Shown: in pieces, positions 9,374-18,699 of the stretch
Layout: the number at the start of each line of letters is the position of its first letter
Position numbering within the stretch: position 1 is the stretch's first letter
Source of the DNA: Phaeobacter porticola
Lineage (GTDB): Bacteria; Pseudomonadota; Alphaproteobacteria; Rhodobacterales; Rhodobacteraceae
DNA: 64,000 bases
Direction: 5' to 3'
Assembly: GCF_001888185.1 (NCBI RefSeq)
Contig: NZ_CP016364.1
Span: 2,852,001 to 2,916,000 of the forward strand
Notes under the pieces: model-generated
Database searches by the model: none
The model's input: only the letters and a program-made list of their open reading frames with translations
Told to the model about the DNA's origin: nothing
Position numbers and translations under genes: made by a program

Positions 9374-9715
9374 ATGAGTATCGTCTCCCAAAGCCACACG
9401 ACAGAAACCGCGCCGCTTGGTGCGCCCTATAATCCCGCCAACCGCAGTGCCGCCAATGCCAGCACATCCGATATCGGAGATGTGGATTTCAGCCAATTCT
9501 ACGAACAGCTTCTGGCAGATCTCGACAGTGACGGCGACCGCCAGATTTCCGATCAGGAATGGGCCAGTTATCGCGCAAGCAAGGCTGCGCGCGGTGAATA
9601 CATCGCCAGCCCCGGATCAGATACTGCCAGCGATGCCCCGCAGGTGGTGGACAGCCGCACCCTAACCGAAACCCTGTTTCGCGCCGCATTTACGGATGAC
9701 GCACAGGACGATTGA
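9374..9715 (+). CDS. EF-hand domain small protein
   Basis: A 113-aa acidic protein with one canonical EF-hand calcium loop, DLDSDGDRQISDQEW (about residues 49-63), which has Asp/Ser/Asp at the ligand positions and a Glu at position 12. The rest is polar and low in complexity. There is no signal peptide, so it may be a cytoplasmic calcium sensor or buffer; a single loop would need to dimerise. AGAAGGA precedes both a GTG at 9371 and the ATG at 9374. No partner is evident nearby. The family is not otherwise recognised. Confidence 0.7.
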   Translation: MSIVSQSHTTETAPLGAPYNPANRSAANASTSDIGDVDFSQFYEQLLADLDSDGDRQISDQEWASYRASKAARGEYIASPGSDTASDAPQVVDSRTLTETLFRAAFTDDAQDD

Positions 9716-9968
9716 ACCAGATCAGATCACGGGGGAGTGCCCCCAGCCAGGACGCCAGAAACCGGATAGGTGGCTTTGATCGTTGCGACGGGGCCACTGC
9801 CCTGCCAAGGTGCCCCGCTGCCCCCGTGGCTGACACAGCGCCCTTACAAAGCGCAACGCCGCATTGTTCATAGATCTGACACCAAGGGACAGACAAAAAG
9901 CCGCCCAGTGCCAAGCGAAATTGGCATTGCAGGCTTGCGGGGCCGGGGGAAAATTGCCATCAGGGCAT

Positions 9969-10664
9969 ATGACCCCTCAGTTTCGCGCCCTCTCCGTTCA
10001 TTTGCTGACCGCCACCGGTGCAGTGTTTGCAATTCTGGCCATGCTGGCCGCCGCTGATGCCAAATGGAGCCTGATGTTTGTCTGGCTTGTTGTGGCCTTT
10101 GCCGTGGACGGAGTCGATGGCCCGCTGGCGCGTCACTATGAGGTGAAACGCTACGCGCCGGAATTTGATGGCGTGTTGCTGGACCTGATCATTGATTACC
10201 TCACCTATGTGTTCATTCCGGCCTTTGCGTTGTTCAAATCCGGGTTGATGGCGGGCTGGACTGGCTGGGTGGCGCTGATCGTGATCACCTTTGCCAGCGC
10301 GTTGTATTTCGCCGACACCCGGATGAAAACCAAGGACAATTCTTTCTCTGGCTTCCCCGGCTGCTGGAACATGCTGGTGCTGGTCATCTTTGCGCTGGAG
10401 CCGAGCCATTGGACCAGCCTGGTGCTGGTGACGCTGCTGTCTGTCGCCATGTTCCTGCCGCTGAAGTTCATCCACCCCGTGCGCACCGAGCGCTGGCGCA
10501 AACTGTCGTTGCCGATGGCGCTGGCCTGGACCTTCTTTGCCGGATGGGCAGCCTGGGTGGATTTTCATCCCGAGAGCTGGGCACATTGGGGGCTGGTTCT
10601 GACCTCTATCTATTTGATCTTTGTCGGCATCGCCCAGCAGATCGTTCCAGAACGCCAAAGCTGA
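9969..10664 (+). CDS. pcs: Phosphatidylcholine synthase
   Basis: Pcs condenses choline with CDP-diacylglycerol to give phosphatidylcholine, a route typical of alphaproteobacteria. The 231-aa membrane protein has the CDP-alcohol phosphotransferase signature in the Pcs form: DGVDGPLAR, then FDGVLLDLIIDY spaced as in Sinorhizobium Pcs, with the metal-binding Asp residues present. About seven to eight hydrophobic segments follow. ATG 9969 (MTPQFRALSVHLLTA) is preferred; the ORF start at 9864 would add 35 hydrophilic residues. The preceding 250 bases hold no gene. Confidence 0.9.
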   Translation: MTPQFRALSVHLLTATGAVFAILAMLAAADAKWSLMFVWLVVAFAVDGVDGPLARHYEVKRYAPEFDGVLLDLIIDYLTYVFIPAFALFKSGLMAGWTGWVALIVITFASALYFADTRMKTKDNSFSGFPGCWNMLVLVIFALEPSHWTSLVLVTLLSVAMFLPLKFIHPVRTERWRKLSLPMALAWTFFAGWAAWVDFHPESWAHWGLVLTSIYLIFVGIAQQIVPERQS

Positions 10665-10966
10665 TGACGGGCGTCAAAAACAGCTGACACGAGCCCCCGC
10701 GGCCATCGGATTTATCGCTCTGAAGTCGGATCCGCCCGAGGCCACGGGCACTAGCCCAATACGCGTGGGCATGCGAACCGCCATCTGCCGCTTTACCCTT
10801 CCGTCGCGTAGGCCTATAAGGCCCCCATGTCCCATGTTGCGGCCATCATTATTCGAATTATATCCCCGGCGCTCTGACCACGTGAGCCGCCGGGCAAAGG
10901 TGCTTGAGCCATCGCACCGAACCGAATATCCCAAAACACGACCAGATCATCCAAAGGACGCTGCAC
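10665..10966 (+). promoter_or_regulatory. ileS upstream region with a sigma70-like promoter
   Basis: A 302-base gap. TTTACC at 10792-10797, a 17-base spacer and TATAAG at 10815-10820 form a good promoter, giving a leader of about 140 bases before ileS. No T-box or other riboswitch is recognised in the leader. Confidence 0.5.
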
Positions 10967-13897
10967 ATGTGTGCCGACACGCCTCAGACGCCTGAGTACA
11001 AAGACACCCTCAATCTGCCCAAAACCGATTTCCCGATGCGCGCGGGCCTTCCCAAGCGGGAGCCGGGCTGGCTGGAGCGTTGGGCCCAGATTGGCGTCTA
11101 TGACAAACTCCGCGAAAAGGCCGCCGCCGCCAAGGGCACCGATGTGGAACGCAAGCCCTTCACCCTGCACGATGGCCCCCCTTACGCCAACGGTCACCTG
11201 CACATCGGCCACGCGCTGAACAAGACGATCAAGGACATGATCGTGCGCTCGCACCAGATGATGGGCTTTGATGCGCGCTACGTGCCGGGCTGGGATTGCC
11301 ACGGCCTGCCGATCGAATGGAAGATCGAAGAGCAGTACCGCAAGAAGGGCAAGAACAAGGACGAAGTGCCGGTTGTTGACTTCCGTCAGGAATGCCGGGC
11401 CTTTGCCGATGAATGGGTTGGCATCCAGCGCGAAGAATTCAAGCGTCTGGGCATCACCGGCAATTGGGATGATCCGTACCTCACCATGAACTACCACGCC
11501 GAGGCGGTGATCGCGGGGGAGTTCCAGAAATTCCTGATGAACGGCACGCTCTATCAGGGCTCCAAGCCCGTGATGTGGTCGCCGGTAGAGAAAACCGCCC
11601 TGGCCGAGGCCGAGATCGAATATCACGACCACAAGTCCCACACCATCTGGGTGCCTTTTGGCTTTGCTGGTGCAACCGGTGATCTGGCCGAAGCCCGCGT
11701 TGTGATCTGGACCACCACCCCCTGGACCATCCCCTCGAACAAGGCCGTCGCCTTCAACCCGAAGGTCGCCTATGGCCTCTACCGCGTCGACGCCACGCAG
11801 GAAGAGAGCTGGACCAAACCGGGTGAGCTGTATCTCTTTGCCGATGCGCTGGCCGCAGACGCGCTGGAGAAATCCCGCGTGACCGAATTCACCAAAGTCC
11901 GCGATGTGGAGGCCTCTGAACTCGATGGCTTGACCCTGAACCATCCGTTCAAGGGCATCGAGGGCGCGAACGGCTTCTGGGATTACGACGTACCGATGAT
12001 CGACGGCGACCACGTCACCGATGATGCGGGCACCGGTTTCGTGCACACCGCGCCCAGCCATGGTGCGGATGACTACGAGTGTTTCGTGGCGCGCAACTGG
12101 ATCGACCGGATGACCCATAACGTGGGCGAAGAATCCGAGTTCCTGCCGCATGTGCCGTTCTTTGCGGGCCTTCAGGTCTTTGACAAGAAGGGCAAGGAAG
12201 GCAAAGCCAACACCGCTGTGATCGCCAAGCTGGTCGAGGCCGGTGGCATCATCGCCCGGGGCCGCGTCACCCATAGCTACCCGCATTCCTGGCGCTCCAA
12301 GGCGCCAATTGTGTTCCGCAACACGCCGCAGTGGTTTGCCTCCGTCGACCGCGAGCTGGACGACGGCATGGGCGAGATGGGCGACACCATCCGCACCCGC
12401 GCGCTCAATTCCATCGACCAGCTGGTGCAGTGGACCCCGCAGACCGGTCGGAACCGTCTCTATTCCATGATCGAAAGCCGCCCGGATTGGGTGCTGTCGC
12501 GTCAGCGTGCCTGGGGCGTGCCGCTCACCTGCTTCACCAAGAAGGGCGTGCTGCCGACTGATCCCGATTTCCTGTTGCGCAACGAGGAACTGAACACCCG
12601 CATCGTGGCCGCGTTCGAGGAACATGGCGCCGATGTCTGGTACACCGATGGCTTCAAGGACAAGATGCTCGACGGCATCGTGCCCCCCGACGACTACGAT
12701 CAGGTGTTTGATGTGCTGGACGTGTGGTTCGACAGTGGCTCCACCCACGCTTTTGTGTTGCGCGACCGCGAAGACGGCACCGAGGATGGCATCGCCGATG
12801 TCTACATGGAAGGCACCGACCAGCACCGTGGTTGGTTCCACTCTTCCCTTTTGCAGGCCTGTGGCACCAAAGGCCGCGCGCCCTATCGCAACGTGGTCAC
12901 CCATGGCTTCACGCTGGACGAGAAGGGCAACAAGATGTCCAAATCGCTCGGCAACACCATCGTGCCCGAGAAAATCGTCCAGCAGTATGGCGCCGATATC
13001 CTGCGTCTCTGGGTGGCCCAGACCGACTACACCGCCGACCAGCGCATCGGGCCGGAGATCCTGAAAGGCGTCGCCGATGGCTATCGCCGCCTGCGCAATA
13101 CCATGCGCTACATGCTCGGCAGCCTTGCGGATTTCTCCGAGGATCAGCGCGTGGATCCGGCGGATATGCCGGAGTTGGAACAATGGGTTCTGCATCGTCT
13201 GGCCGAGCTGGATCATAAGGTCCGCACCGGCTATCAGGCCTATGATTTTCAGGGCGTGTTCTCTGCGGTGTTCAACTTTGCCACGGTGGATCTGTCGGCT
13301 TTCTACTTCGATGTCCGCAAGGATGCGCTTTATTGCGATGGTGACACACTGAACGCGCGTGCGGCCCGTACCGTGCTGGATATCCTGTTCCACCGCCTGA
13401 CAACCTGGCTGGCGCCGATCCTGGTCTTCACCATGGAAGAGGTCTGGCTGGAACGCTTCCCCGGTGAAGACAGCTCACTGCATTTGCAGGACATTCCCGC
13501 GACCCCGGCGGATTGGCTGAATGAGCCGCTGGCCGCGAAATGGGCCAAGGTCCGTCAGGCCCGCCGCGTCGTCACCGCCGCCCTTGAGGTGCAGCGCGTG
13601 GACAAGGTGATCGGTGCCTCGCTGGAGGCCGCGCCGGTGGTGCATGTGCGCGATCCGGAGGTGCTGGAGGCGCTGAAATCGGTGAATTTTGCTGATGTCT
13701 GCATCACCTCCGATATCGCCCTCAGCGGCGATCCTGCCCCGGCGGAAGCCTTCCGCATGCCCGAGGTCGATGGCGTGTCGGTGGTGTTTGAGAAGGCCGA
13801 TGGCGACAAATGCCAGCGCTGCTGGAAAATCCTGCCCGATGTGGGCAACCACAGCCACGCGGGCGTCTGCGGGCGCTGCGATACGGCGCTGAGCTAA
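10967..13897 (+). CDS. ileS: Isoleucyl-tRNA synthetase
   Basis: IleS charges tRNA-Ile with isoleucine. The 976-aa class I synthetase carries the HIGH-type motif PPYANGHLHIGHALNK (about residues 68-83), an editing (CP1) domain with TTTPWTIPSN and AGTGFVHTAPSHGADDY, the KMSKS loop (KGNKMSKSLGN), an anticodon-binding domain, and a C-terminal zinc finger (KCQRCWK ... CGRCDTAL). ATG 10967 has AAAGGACG upstream; the longer ORF start at 10904 adds 21 non-conserved residues. It is monocistronic, bounded by a strong terminator. Confidence 0.97.
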   Translation: MCADTPQTPEYKDTLNLPKTDFPMRAGLPKREPGWLERWAQIGVYDKLREKAAAAKGTDVERKPFTLHDGPPYANGHLHIGHALNKTIKDMIVRSHQMMGFDARYVPGWDCHGLPIEWKIEEQYRKKGKNKDEVPVVDFRQECRAFADEWVGIQREEFKRLGITGNWDDPYLTMNYHAEAVIAGEFQKFLMNGTLYQGSKPVMWSPVEKTALAEAEIEYHDHKSHTIWVPFGFAGATGDLAEARVVIWTTTPWTIPSNKAVAFNPKVAYGLYRVDATQEESWTKPGELYLFADALAADALEKSRVTEFTKVRDVEASELDGLTLNHPFKGIEGANGFWDYDVPMIDGDHVTDDAGTGFVHTAPSHGADDYECFVARNWIDRMTHNVGEESEFLPHVPFFAGLQVFDKKGKEGKANTAVIAKLVEAGGIIARGRVTHSYPHSWRSKAPIVFRNTPQWFASVDRELDDGMGEMGDTIRTRALNSIDQLVQWTPQTGRNRLYSMIESRPDWVLSRQRAWGVPLTCFTKKGVLPTDPDFLLRNEELNTRIVAAFEEHGADVWYTDGFKDKMLDGIVPPDDYDQVFDVLDVWFDSGSTHAFVLRDREDGTEDGIADVYMEGTDQHRGWFHSSLLQACGTKGRAPYRNVVTHGFTLDEKGNKMSKSLGNTIVPEKIVQQYGADILRLWVAQTDYTADQRIGPEILKGVADGYRRLRNTMRYMLGSLADFSEDQRVDPADMPELEQWVLHRLAELDHKVRTGYQAYDFQGVFSAVFNFATVDLSAFYFDVRKDALYCDGDTLNARAARTVLDILFHRLTTWLAPILVFTMEEVWLERFPGEDSSLHLQDIPATPADWLNEPLAAKWAKVRQARRVVTAALEVQRVDKVIGASLEAAPVVHVRDPEVLEALKSVNFADVCITSDIALSGDPAPAEAFRMPEVDGVSVVFEKADGDKCQRCWKILPDVGNHSHAGVCGRCDTALS

Positions 13898-13969
13898 GAC
13901 AGGGATCCGTCCAGGTGGGCAGCCGGTGCTGCCCCGGACAGCGGTGATCTCAGATCCCCAACGGGATCT

Positions 13970-14013
13970 GCGCGCCGCCCACCCCTCGATGGGGCGGGCG
14001 GCGCGCTTCTTTT
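13970..14013 (+). terminator. Strong Rho-independent terminator after ileS
   Basis: GCGCGCCGCCC pairs with GGGCGGCGCGC, extended by CCCC/GGGG around a short loop and followed by TTCTTTT. It starts about 70 bases after the ileS stop. Confidence 0.9.
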
Positions 14014-14091
14014 GACGTCTTTGACGGGGGTATTCTGTCAAAGAACGCCGGCGGTTTTCTGGTCAGCGCGAGGGAGGCGATCCGGGCCGGA

Positions 14092-14439
14092 TCAGCCGAT
14101 CACCCGCAGCGCTGCGCGATATTTGTTCTGGGCAATCACTTCGCTGGCTGGAAGCGGCCCGGCGTGGCAACCCGATTGCAGATCCTGCAGGGTCTGTTGC
14201 ACCACGGTGCGCAGATGCTGGGTGCCGGCAGCCATCAGACTTCCGCCCTCACGGGTTCCGGTTATGGCTGCCTGCTGGGACACGGCCTTGGCCGTCTTGG
14301 CCAGGGAGGCCGCAGTTTCCAGCCCGCCCGGCAGCGTTCCGGTCTGCTGGGCCTGCGCCTGTTTCGTCGCCGCCTGCCCACTCATGTGGCCATTCAGCAT
14401 GCGGTAAACGCTGATATTTCCTTGGGTGGTGATATGCAT
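14092..14439 (-). CDS. Hypothetical protein, Ala/Gln-rich
   Basis: A 115-aa protein, MHITTQGNISVYRMLNGHMSGQAATKQ..., rich in Ala, Gln and Thr, with a predicted helical middle. It has no signal peptide, membrane segment or recognisable domain. The start is well supported by GAAGAAGG seven bases upstream. A perfect inverted repeat (ACTAAA-A-TTTAGT, 14477-14489) lies about 40 bases upstream and may be an operator. The gene is convergent with ileS and divergent from ogt. Function unknown. Confidence 0.6.
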   Translation of the reverse strand: MHITTQGNISVYRMLNGHMSGQAATKQAQAQQTGTLPGGLETAASLAKTAKAVSQQAAITGTREGGSLMAAGTQHLRTVVQQTLQDLQSGCHAGPLPASEVIAQNKYRAALRVIG

Positions 14440-14476
14440 GGCGACTGACCTTCTTCATAACTTGAGACCCAGTTTT

Positions 14477-14489
14477 ACTAAAATTTAGT
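14477..14489. promoter_or_regulatory. Short inverted repeat in the ogt/hypothetical intergenic region
   Basis: ACTAAA and TTTAGT flank a single A, in an AT-rich patch about 40 bases upstream of the gene at 14439. It could be an operator, or chance in AT-rich DNA. Confidence 0.3.
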
Positions 14490-14684
14490 GCAATTGCATG
14501 GGCACCTGAGGTTAGCCGACCCTGCCGAAGGCATAGCCTCCTATCCCAAAGGTTAGGTCCAGCGGCCGGATCGAGGTTCCGCCTTGACGCTGAGCAGGAT
14601 CCAGCAGACGCTGGCCAAGGTGTGACAGCATCAAGCGTAAGGACCACCGGACCCGTGCAGCCCCCTGAAACCGCGACCCAACAG

Positions 14685-15143
14685 ATGGCAGAGGCCAGTC
14701 TTGAAACACCTGTCGGCACGCTGTGCGTGGGGGAGCAGGATGGCGCCATTGTTCGCCTGACGTGGCAGGCCGCGCCGACCGGCGCATCGGGCTCGGCCCT
14801 GACGGCTGAGGCTCTGGCCCAGTTGCGCGCCTATTTCGCCCATGAGCTGACCGCTTTCGACCTGCCGCTGGCGGTCGCGGGCAGCGATTTTCAGCGCGCG
14901 GTCTGCGCCGCCATGTCGGCAATCCCGCTTGGCGAAACCCGCACCTATGGCGACATCGCAAAGGAGCTCGGCGCAGCAGCCCAGCCCGTTGGCAACGCCT
15001 GTGGCGCCAATCCGATCCCGGTGATCATCCCCTGCCACCGGGTGCTTGGCGCCTCAGGTCTCGGGGGATTTTCCGGCGCGGGCGGGGTTGAGACAAAGGT
15101 GGCGTTGCTGCGCCACGAAGGGGCGGCAGGGTTGTTGATCTGA
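14685..15143 (+). CDS. ogt: Methylated-DNA-[protein]-cysteine S-methyltransferase
   Basis: This suicide enzyme transfers the alkyl group from O6-alkylguanine in DNA to its own cysteine. The C-terminal domain has the invariant IPCHRVLG motif (acceptor Cys about residue 117 from this start) and the DNA-recognition segment QRAVCAAMSAIPLGETRTYGDIA. The 152-aa length fits Ogt/MGMT without an Ada domain. The start is uncertain: ATG 14685 (MAEASLETPVG) aligns best with the family, and GTG codons at 14622 and 14655 are alternatives. None has a strong ribosome site. Confidence 0.88.
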   Translation: MAEASLETPVGTLCVGEQDGAIVRLTWQAAPTGASGSALTAEALAQLRAYFAHELTAFDLPLAVAGSDFQRAVCAAMSAIPLGETRTYGDIAKELGAAAQPVGNACGANPIPVIIPCHRVLGASGLGGFSGAGGVETKVALLRHEGAAGLLI

Positions 15144-15279
15144 TCCACCGGATGCCGGACAGACGCTGCGCGGATCCGCGGCACGACCCGAACAATTGGT
15201 CGCAGCGCAGAAGCGGTCCGGCGGGTGTACGATGCTGGGCAATCTGGTGTAGGGCAACGCCCAAAAGGTGACTTCTGAC

Positions 15280-15690
15280 ATGACCCAATTGCCCCTCGCC
15301 CGGTTTGACATCACGGCAGAACAAATCGCCTATGTGGTGGATGTGTTCTATGCCCGCGTGCGTGTGCATCAGGTGTTAGGACCCGTGTTTTCTGCCCATG
15401 TCGAAGACTGGCCAGAGCATGAAGAGAAGATCACCCGGTTCTGGTGCAATGCGATCCTGCGGGAGAAATGTTACAGCGGCAATCCGATGCGGGTGCATGT
15501 CAGCCGACCGGACGTGAAGGCAGAGCATTTTCCGATCTGGCTGGGGCTGTTTCACGAGGTCCTGCAAGCCGAATTGCCAGAGCTGACCGCCCGGCAATGG
15601 GGCGCACTGGCGGATCGCATTGGCGAGGGGTTTCGCACCGGCATCGTCGCCATGCGCCAGCCCAAGGACGCGCCGCCGAAGTTGTTCTGA
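15280..15690 (+). CDS. Group III truncated haemoglobin
   Basis: A 136-aa globin of the truncated group III type. Recognised by ITRFWCNAILREKCYSGNPMRVH (E-helix region with the Tyr and Trp of the haem pocket) and VKAEHFPIWLGLFHEVL, in which the His of EHF is the likely proximal haem ligand. Such proteins bind O2 or NO and are linked to microaerobic life or nitrosative stress. AGGTGA lies eight bases before ATG 15280; a GTG at 15268 is the alternative. It follows ogt by about 140 bases on the same strand. Confidence 0.88.
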   Translation: MTQLPLARFDITAEQIAYVVDVFYARVRVHQVLGPVFSAHVEDWPEHEEKITRFWCNAILREKCYSGNPMRVHVSRPDVKAEHFPIWLGLFHEVLQAELPELTARQWGALADRIGEGFRTGIVAMRQPKDAPPKLF

Positions 15691-15725
15691 CCCAACTGCA
15701 GGCTGGTGACATCGGGTTGATGCCG

Positions 15726-16772
15726 CTATTTGTCCTTTGAAAACAAACCTGTCAGGGCACTCTGGATCACCTTTCGGGTGCTGGGCTTGTGTCCTTTGGA
15801 GAAAACCATCGGGCGGCAAACCTCCATCGCGGCGATGCCGACGCGCGCCGAAAGCGCGCCGTTCACCAGACCTTCGCCAAAGCGGCGCGACAGTTTGGAC
15901 AGGATCGAGCCGCCCAGTACCGGCTCAAGCAGATCATCGCCCACCGCCACAGCGCCAGTGGTCACCAGATGCGCCAGCACCGCTCTGGTGAGCCGCCAAG
16001 AGCTGAAAAAACCCGAACGCCCGCCATAGATCTCGGCGATCCGACGGATCATCCGCAAGGAGGTAAAAAGCGCCGTCACCACATCGGCCAGCGCCAGCGG
16101 CACCAGCGCGGTGACTGTGGCGACCTGACGCGCGCCGCCTTCGACCACCCGCCGCGCACGGACGTCCAGTGGGGCGAGCAACTCGGTCTCGGCCAGATGC
16201 AACAGCGCATCGGCGTCCATGATGTCGCCCTTACGCTCACCCAGCCGGGCAAGGCCCCAGCTCAGATCCTTGCGTCCGTGGTAAAAGCGCTCCAACCCCG
16301 CAACGTAGCGGCGCGCGGCCTTCAGATCAGCAGTGGCATCGGCCGTCTGGCCCGCCGCTGGATCCGCTGCCAGTAACGGCTGACTATTGCGCAGCGTTTC
16401 CACACGGCGCAGGCGCGACAGCGCCGCAAGTTCACGCAGAACCATCAATAGCGCCAACACCAAGGCGACAGCAAATCCCACCGTGATGGCCCACCCCAGC
16501 AGCGGAACGCGGTCGATCAGGCCAGTGGTGAAATCCCAGGCCGCGACAGAGACAACGGCGCCAATAAGGGCTGTTAGAGAAGCCCAGAACCAGCGCACCA
16601 GACGCGAGGGTCGCCGGTTTACCAGCTCTGCTGCCTGCGCCAGCGCGGGTTGCGGCAGATCCCCGGTTGCGCCATCCAGATCCGGCACAGGCGGTGCTGT
16701 GGCCACATCCGGCGAGGCGTCCGCCACGCTGGTGTCGCTCAGATCAAAAAGCACAGCATCCTTGCGGGTCAT
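15726..16772 (-). CDS. YcjF/TIGR01620-family membrane protein (DUF697)
   Basis: A 348-aa inner-membrane protein with a variable acidic N-terminus (1-55), two close membrane helices (about 60-110: WFWASLTALIGAVVSVAAW, then GWAITVGFAVALVLALLMVL), and a C-terminal DUF697 domain with further hydrophobic segments (VATVTALVPLALADVVTALF). YcjF-like proteins are consistently encoded with the YcjX GTPase-like protein, as here with a GNAT gene between them. The cellular role is unknown; envelope stress has been suggested in enterics. Its start overlaps the end of the GNAT gene by 4 bases, so translation is coupled. Confidence 0.85.
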   Translation of the reverse strand: MTRKDAVLFDLSDTSVADASPDVATAPPVPDLDGATGDLPQPALAQAAELVNRRPSRLVRWFWASLTALIGAVVSVAAWDFTTGLIDRVPLLGWAITVGFAVALVLALLMVLRELAALSRLRRVETLRNSQPLLAADPAAGQTADATADLKAARRYVAGLERFYHGRKDLSWGLARLGERKGDIMDADALLHLAETELLAPLDVRARRVVEGGARQVATVTALVPLALADVVTALFTSLRMIRRIAEIYGGRSGFFSSWRLTRAVLAHLVTTGAVAVGDDLLEPVLGGSILSKLSRRFGEGLVNGALSARVGIAAMEVCRPMVFSKGHKPSTRKVIQSALTGLFSKDK

Positions 16773-17287
16773 GCGGAATCCTTTGGCGGGTTGGACTGAG
16801 TGGTGGGAGTTGTCGCCGTAGGTTTAGATGCGGGTTTCGGCGCAGGTTCCGGCGCGGGCCAGACATATCGCATATCTGGCAGCTGCTCATTGTTGCCGGC
16901 ACCATCGGTACGGCGTTCTTCGACGAACCCTTCGCGCAGGTAGAACCGCTGCGCGCCCTCATTGGCCTGAAAGGTCCACAGATGCAGCGGTGACTGCACG
17001 GATTTGGCATAGTCCAGCAACGCCCTCCCAAGCCCCTGCCCCCGTGCCGTATCACGAATATAGAGCGCGCAGACCTCGGCTTCATCGCGGGCGAGGAACC
17101 CCTCCACGCGCCCTGCAATCTGCGCCACAGTGACCCAGCCGCGGTCAATCATGATGCCGCAGAAGTTGATCGCCTCGGCGCCCGTATGCTGCTTGGGCAT
17201 CCAGGGGGTCTCGACTTCAAACCCGTGCAGGATTTCGGCGATCTTACCCGCGTCTGTGCTGCGGGCGGGACGTAGAATATGGGTCAT
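16769..17287 (-). CDS. GNAT-family N-acetyltransferase
   Basis: A 172-aa GNAT acetyltransferase: N-terminal strand ILRPARSTDAGKIAEIL, acetyl-CoA loop LYIRDTARGQGLGRALLDYA (the R-G-Q-G-L-G pyrophosphate loop) and C-terminal FQANEGAQRFYLREGFVEERRT. The final 30 residues are a Pro/Thr-rich tail (PEPAPKPASKPTATTPTTQ) unusual for the fold and probably disordered. The acceptor substrate is unknown. It sits between ycjX-like and ycjF-like genes with 4-base overlaps on both sides, so it may act on that system. Confidence 0.85.
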   Translation of the reverse strand: MTHILRPARSTDAGKIAEILHGFEVETPWMPKQHTGAEAINFCGIMIDRGWVTVAQIAGRVEGFLARDEAEVCALYIRDTARGQGLGRALLDYAKSVQSPLHLWTFQANEGAQRFYLREGFVEERRTDGAGNNEQLPDMRYVWPAPEPAPKPASKPTATTPTTQSNPPKDSA

Positions 17288-18699
17288 AGGCGATCTCCGA
17301 TCAGAAATTCCGCTGCCCGGTCCAGGCGGATATGAGGCGGGCCATCGCCGGGGCGCAGAGTCAGCGGTGCAGGCGCAAAGGCCATTGCCTGATACTCTCC
17401 GTCAAGCCAGCTTGCGGCGCCTTGGCGGGCGGGTGTCAGCAGGTGCGAAGGGTCTGCGGGCAGCGCACCGGGGTAAAAGGCAGCAGGTTTTCCATTGTTC
17501 AGAAGCGTGCCACGCACGCAAGGAAGATCGGTGCCGCTATGGCTGCGCATTTCCTCGGTTGTGGCGCGGAGTGCGGCGAGGGACAACGCTGCTGTTTCTG
17601 CCCCGGCAAAGCGGGCGCGGTCGCGGGCATCGCGGGTCAGCGCCTCAATGATCGCAGTCAGCTGCGGGTGTTGCTGGTGATGAAGATGGTCCGCCTTGGT
17701 CGCGGCAAAGAGGATCTTCTCCACCCGCTTGCCGCGCAGGACCTGGCGCAGGAAACCATTGCGACCGGGGCGAAAGGCGGCAAGTATATCAGTCATCGCA
17801 TGGCGCAGATCCTCTACCGCGCGGGGGCCGGAATGGATGGCGCTAAGTGCATCGACCAGAACCACCTGCCGGTCAATGCGGGCGAAGTGATCGCGAAAGA
17901 AGGGTTTGACGACCTTGGATTTATAGGCTTCAAAGCGGCGCTCCATCTCGCGGTGAAGCGAGCGGCGCGGGGCGCTGGCCGACAACGGGATGGGCGCAAA
18001 GGTCAGCACCGGTGAACCCGCCAGATCCCCCGGCAGCAGAAACCGCCCCGGCGTGCAATCATAATACCCATCACCGCGCGCGGCCTGAAGATACGCCGCA
18101 AAAGCCGCCGCAAGATCCTGTGCACGCGGTTCATCATGGGGGGCTGTCGCGTCCACCTTCTGTGCCAAATCCAAAAAGGCCTGCGCTTGCGACCTGCCCC
18201 GGATGCGGGTCAGCACCTCGTCGCACCATTGGGCATAGGTCTTGTCCAGCAACGCCAGATCCAGCAGCCATTCGCCGGGATAGTCCACGATATCCAGGTG
18301 CAGCGTGCGCGGACCTTGCAAGCCAGAGAGCAACCCATTTGGCTGAACCTTCAGGCTGAGCCGCAGTTCTGAAACCGCGCGGGTGCTATCGGGCCAAAAG
18401 GGGCGCGGGCCGGTGAGGGCCGCGAGATGGTTTTCATAATCAAAACGCGGCACGGTATCGTCGGGTTGCGGTTGCAGAAAGGCCGTGTCGATCCGCCCTT
18501 CGCGCGCCGCTGCAAGCTGTACCATCCGCCCCCGGTTCATCAGATTGGCCACCAGAGAGGTGATGAACACCGTCTTGCCTGCACGGGCAAGACCCGTGAC
18601 GCCAAGCCGGATCGACGGCTCAAACAGGCTCTCCGAGAGCGAGGCCCCCGCCCCCTCGACGCTGCGCAAGACCCCGTCTGCCAATGATGAAAGTCCCAA
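17284..18699 (-). CDS. YcjX-family P-loop protein (DUF463)
   Basis: A 471-aa predicted nucleotide-binding protein. The P-loop GLARAGKTVFITSLVANL lies near residue 34, followed by a Walker-B-like DIVDYPGEWLLDL (about 133-145). The DUF463/YcjX family has a GTPase-like fold and is induced with the phage-shock response in enterics; its action is not established. It is the first gene of a three-gene operon (ycjX-like, GNAT, ycjF-like) with overlapping ends. It is divergent from truA, with about 220 bases between. Confidence 0.87.
   Translation of the reverse strand: MGLSSLADGVLRSVEGAGASLSESLFEPSIRLGVTGLARAGKTVFITSLVANLMNRGRMVQLAAAREGRIDTAFLQPQPDDTVPRFDYENHLAALTGPRPFWPDSTRAVSELRLSLKVQPNGLLSGLQGPRTLHLDIVDYPGEWLLDLALLDKTYAQWCDEVLTRIRGRSQAQAFLDLAQKVDATAPHDEPRAQDLAAAFAAYLQAARGDGYYDCTPGRFLLPGDLAGSPVLTFAPIPLSASAPRRSLHREMERRFEAYKSKVVKPFFRDHFARIDRQVVLVDALSAIHSGPRAVEDLRHAMTDILAAFRPGRNGFLRQVLRGKRVEKILFAATKADHLHHQQHPQLTAIIEALTRDARDRARFAGAETAALSLAALRATTEEMRSHSGTDLPCVRGTLLNNGKPAAFYPGALPADPSHLLTPARQGAASWLDGEYQAMAFAPAPLTLRPGDGPPHIRLDRAAEFLIGDRL

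Noticed and set aside
10814-13393. An 859-codon open frame on the minus strand
   Set aside because: It lies wholly antisense to ileS, is rich in His, Gly and Arg as mirror frames of high-GC genes are, and matches no family.
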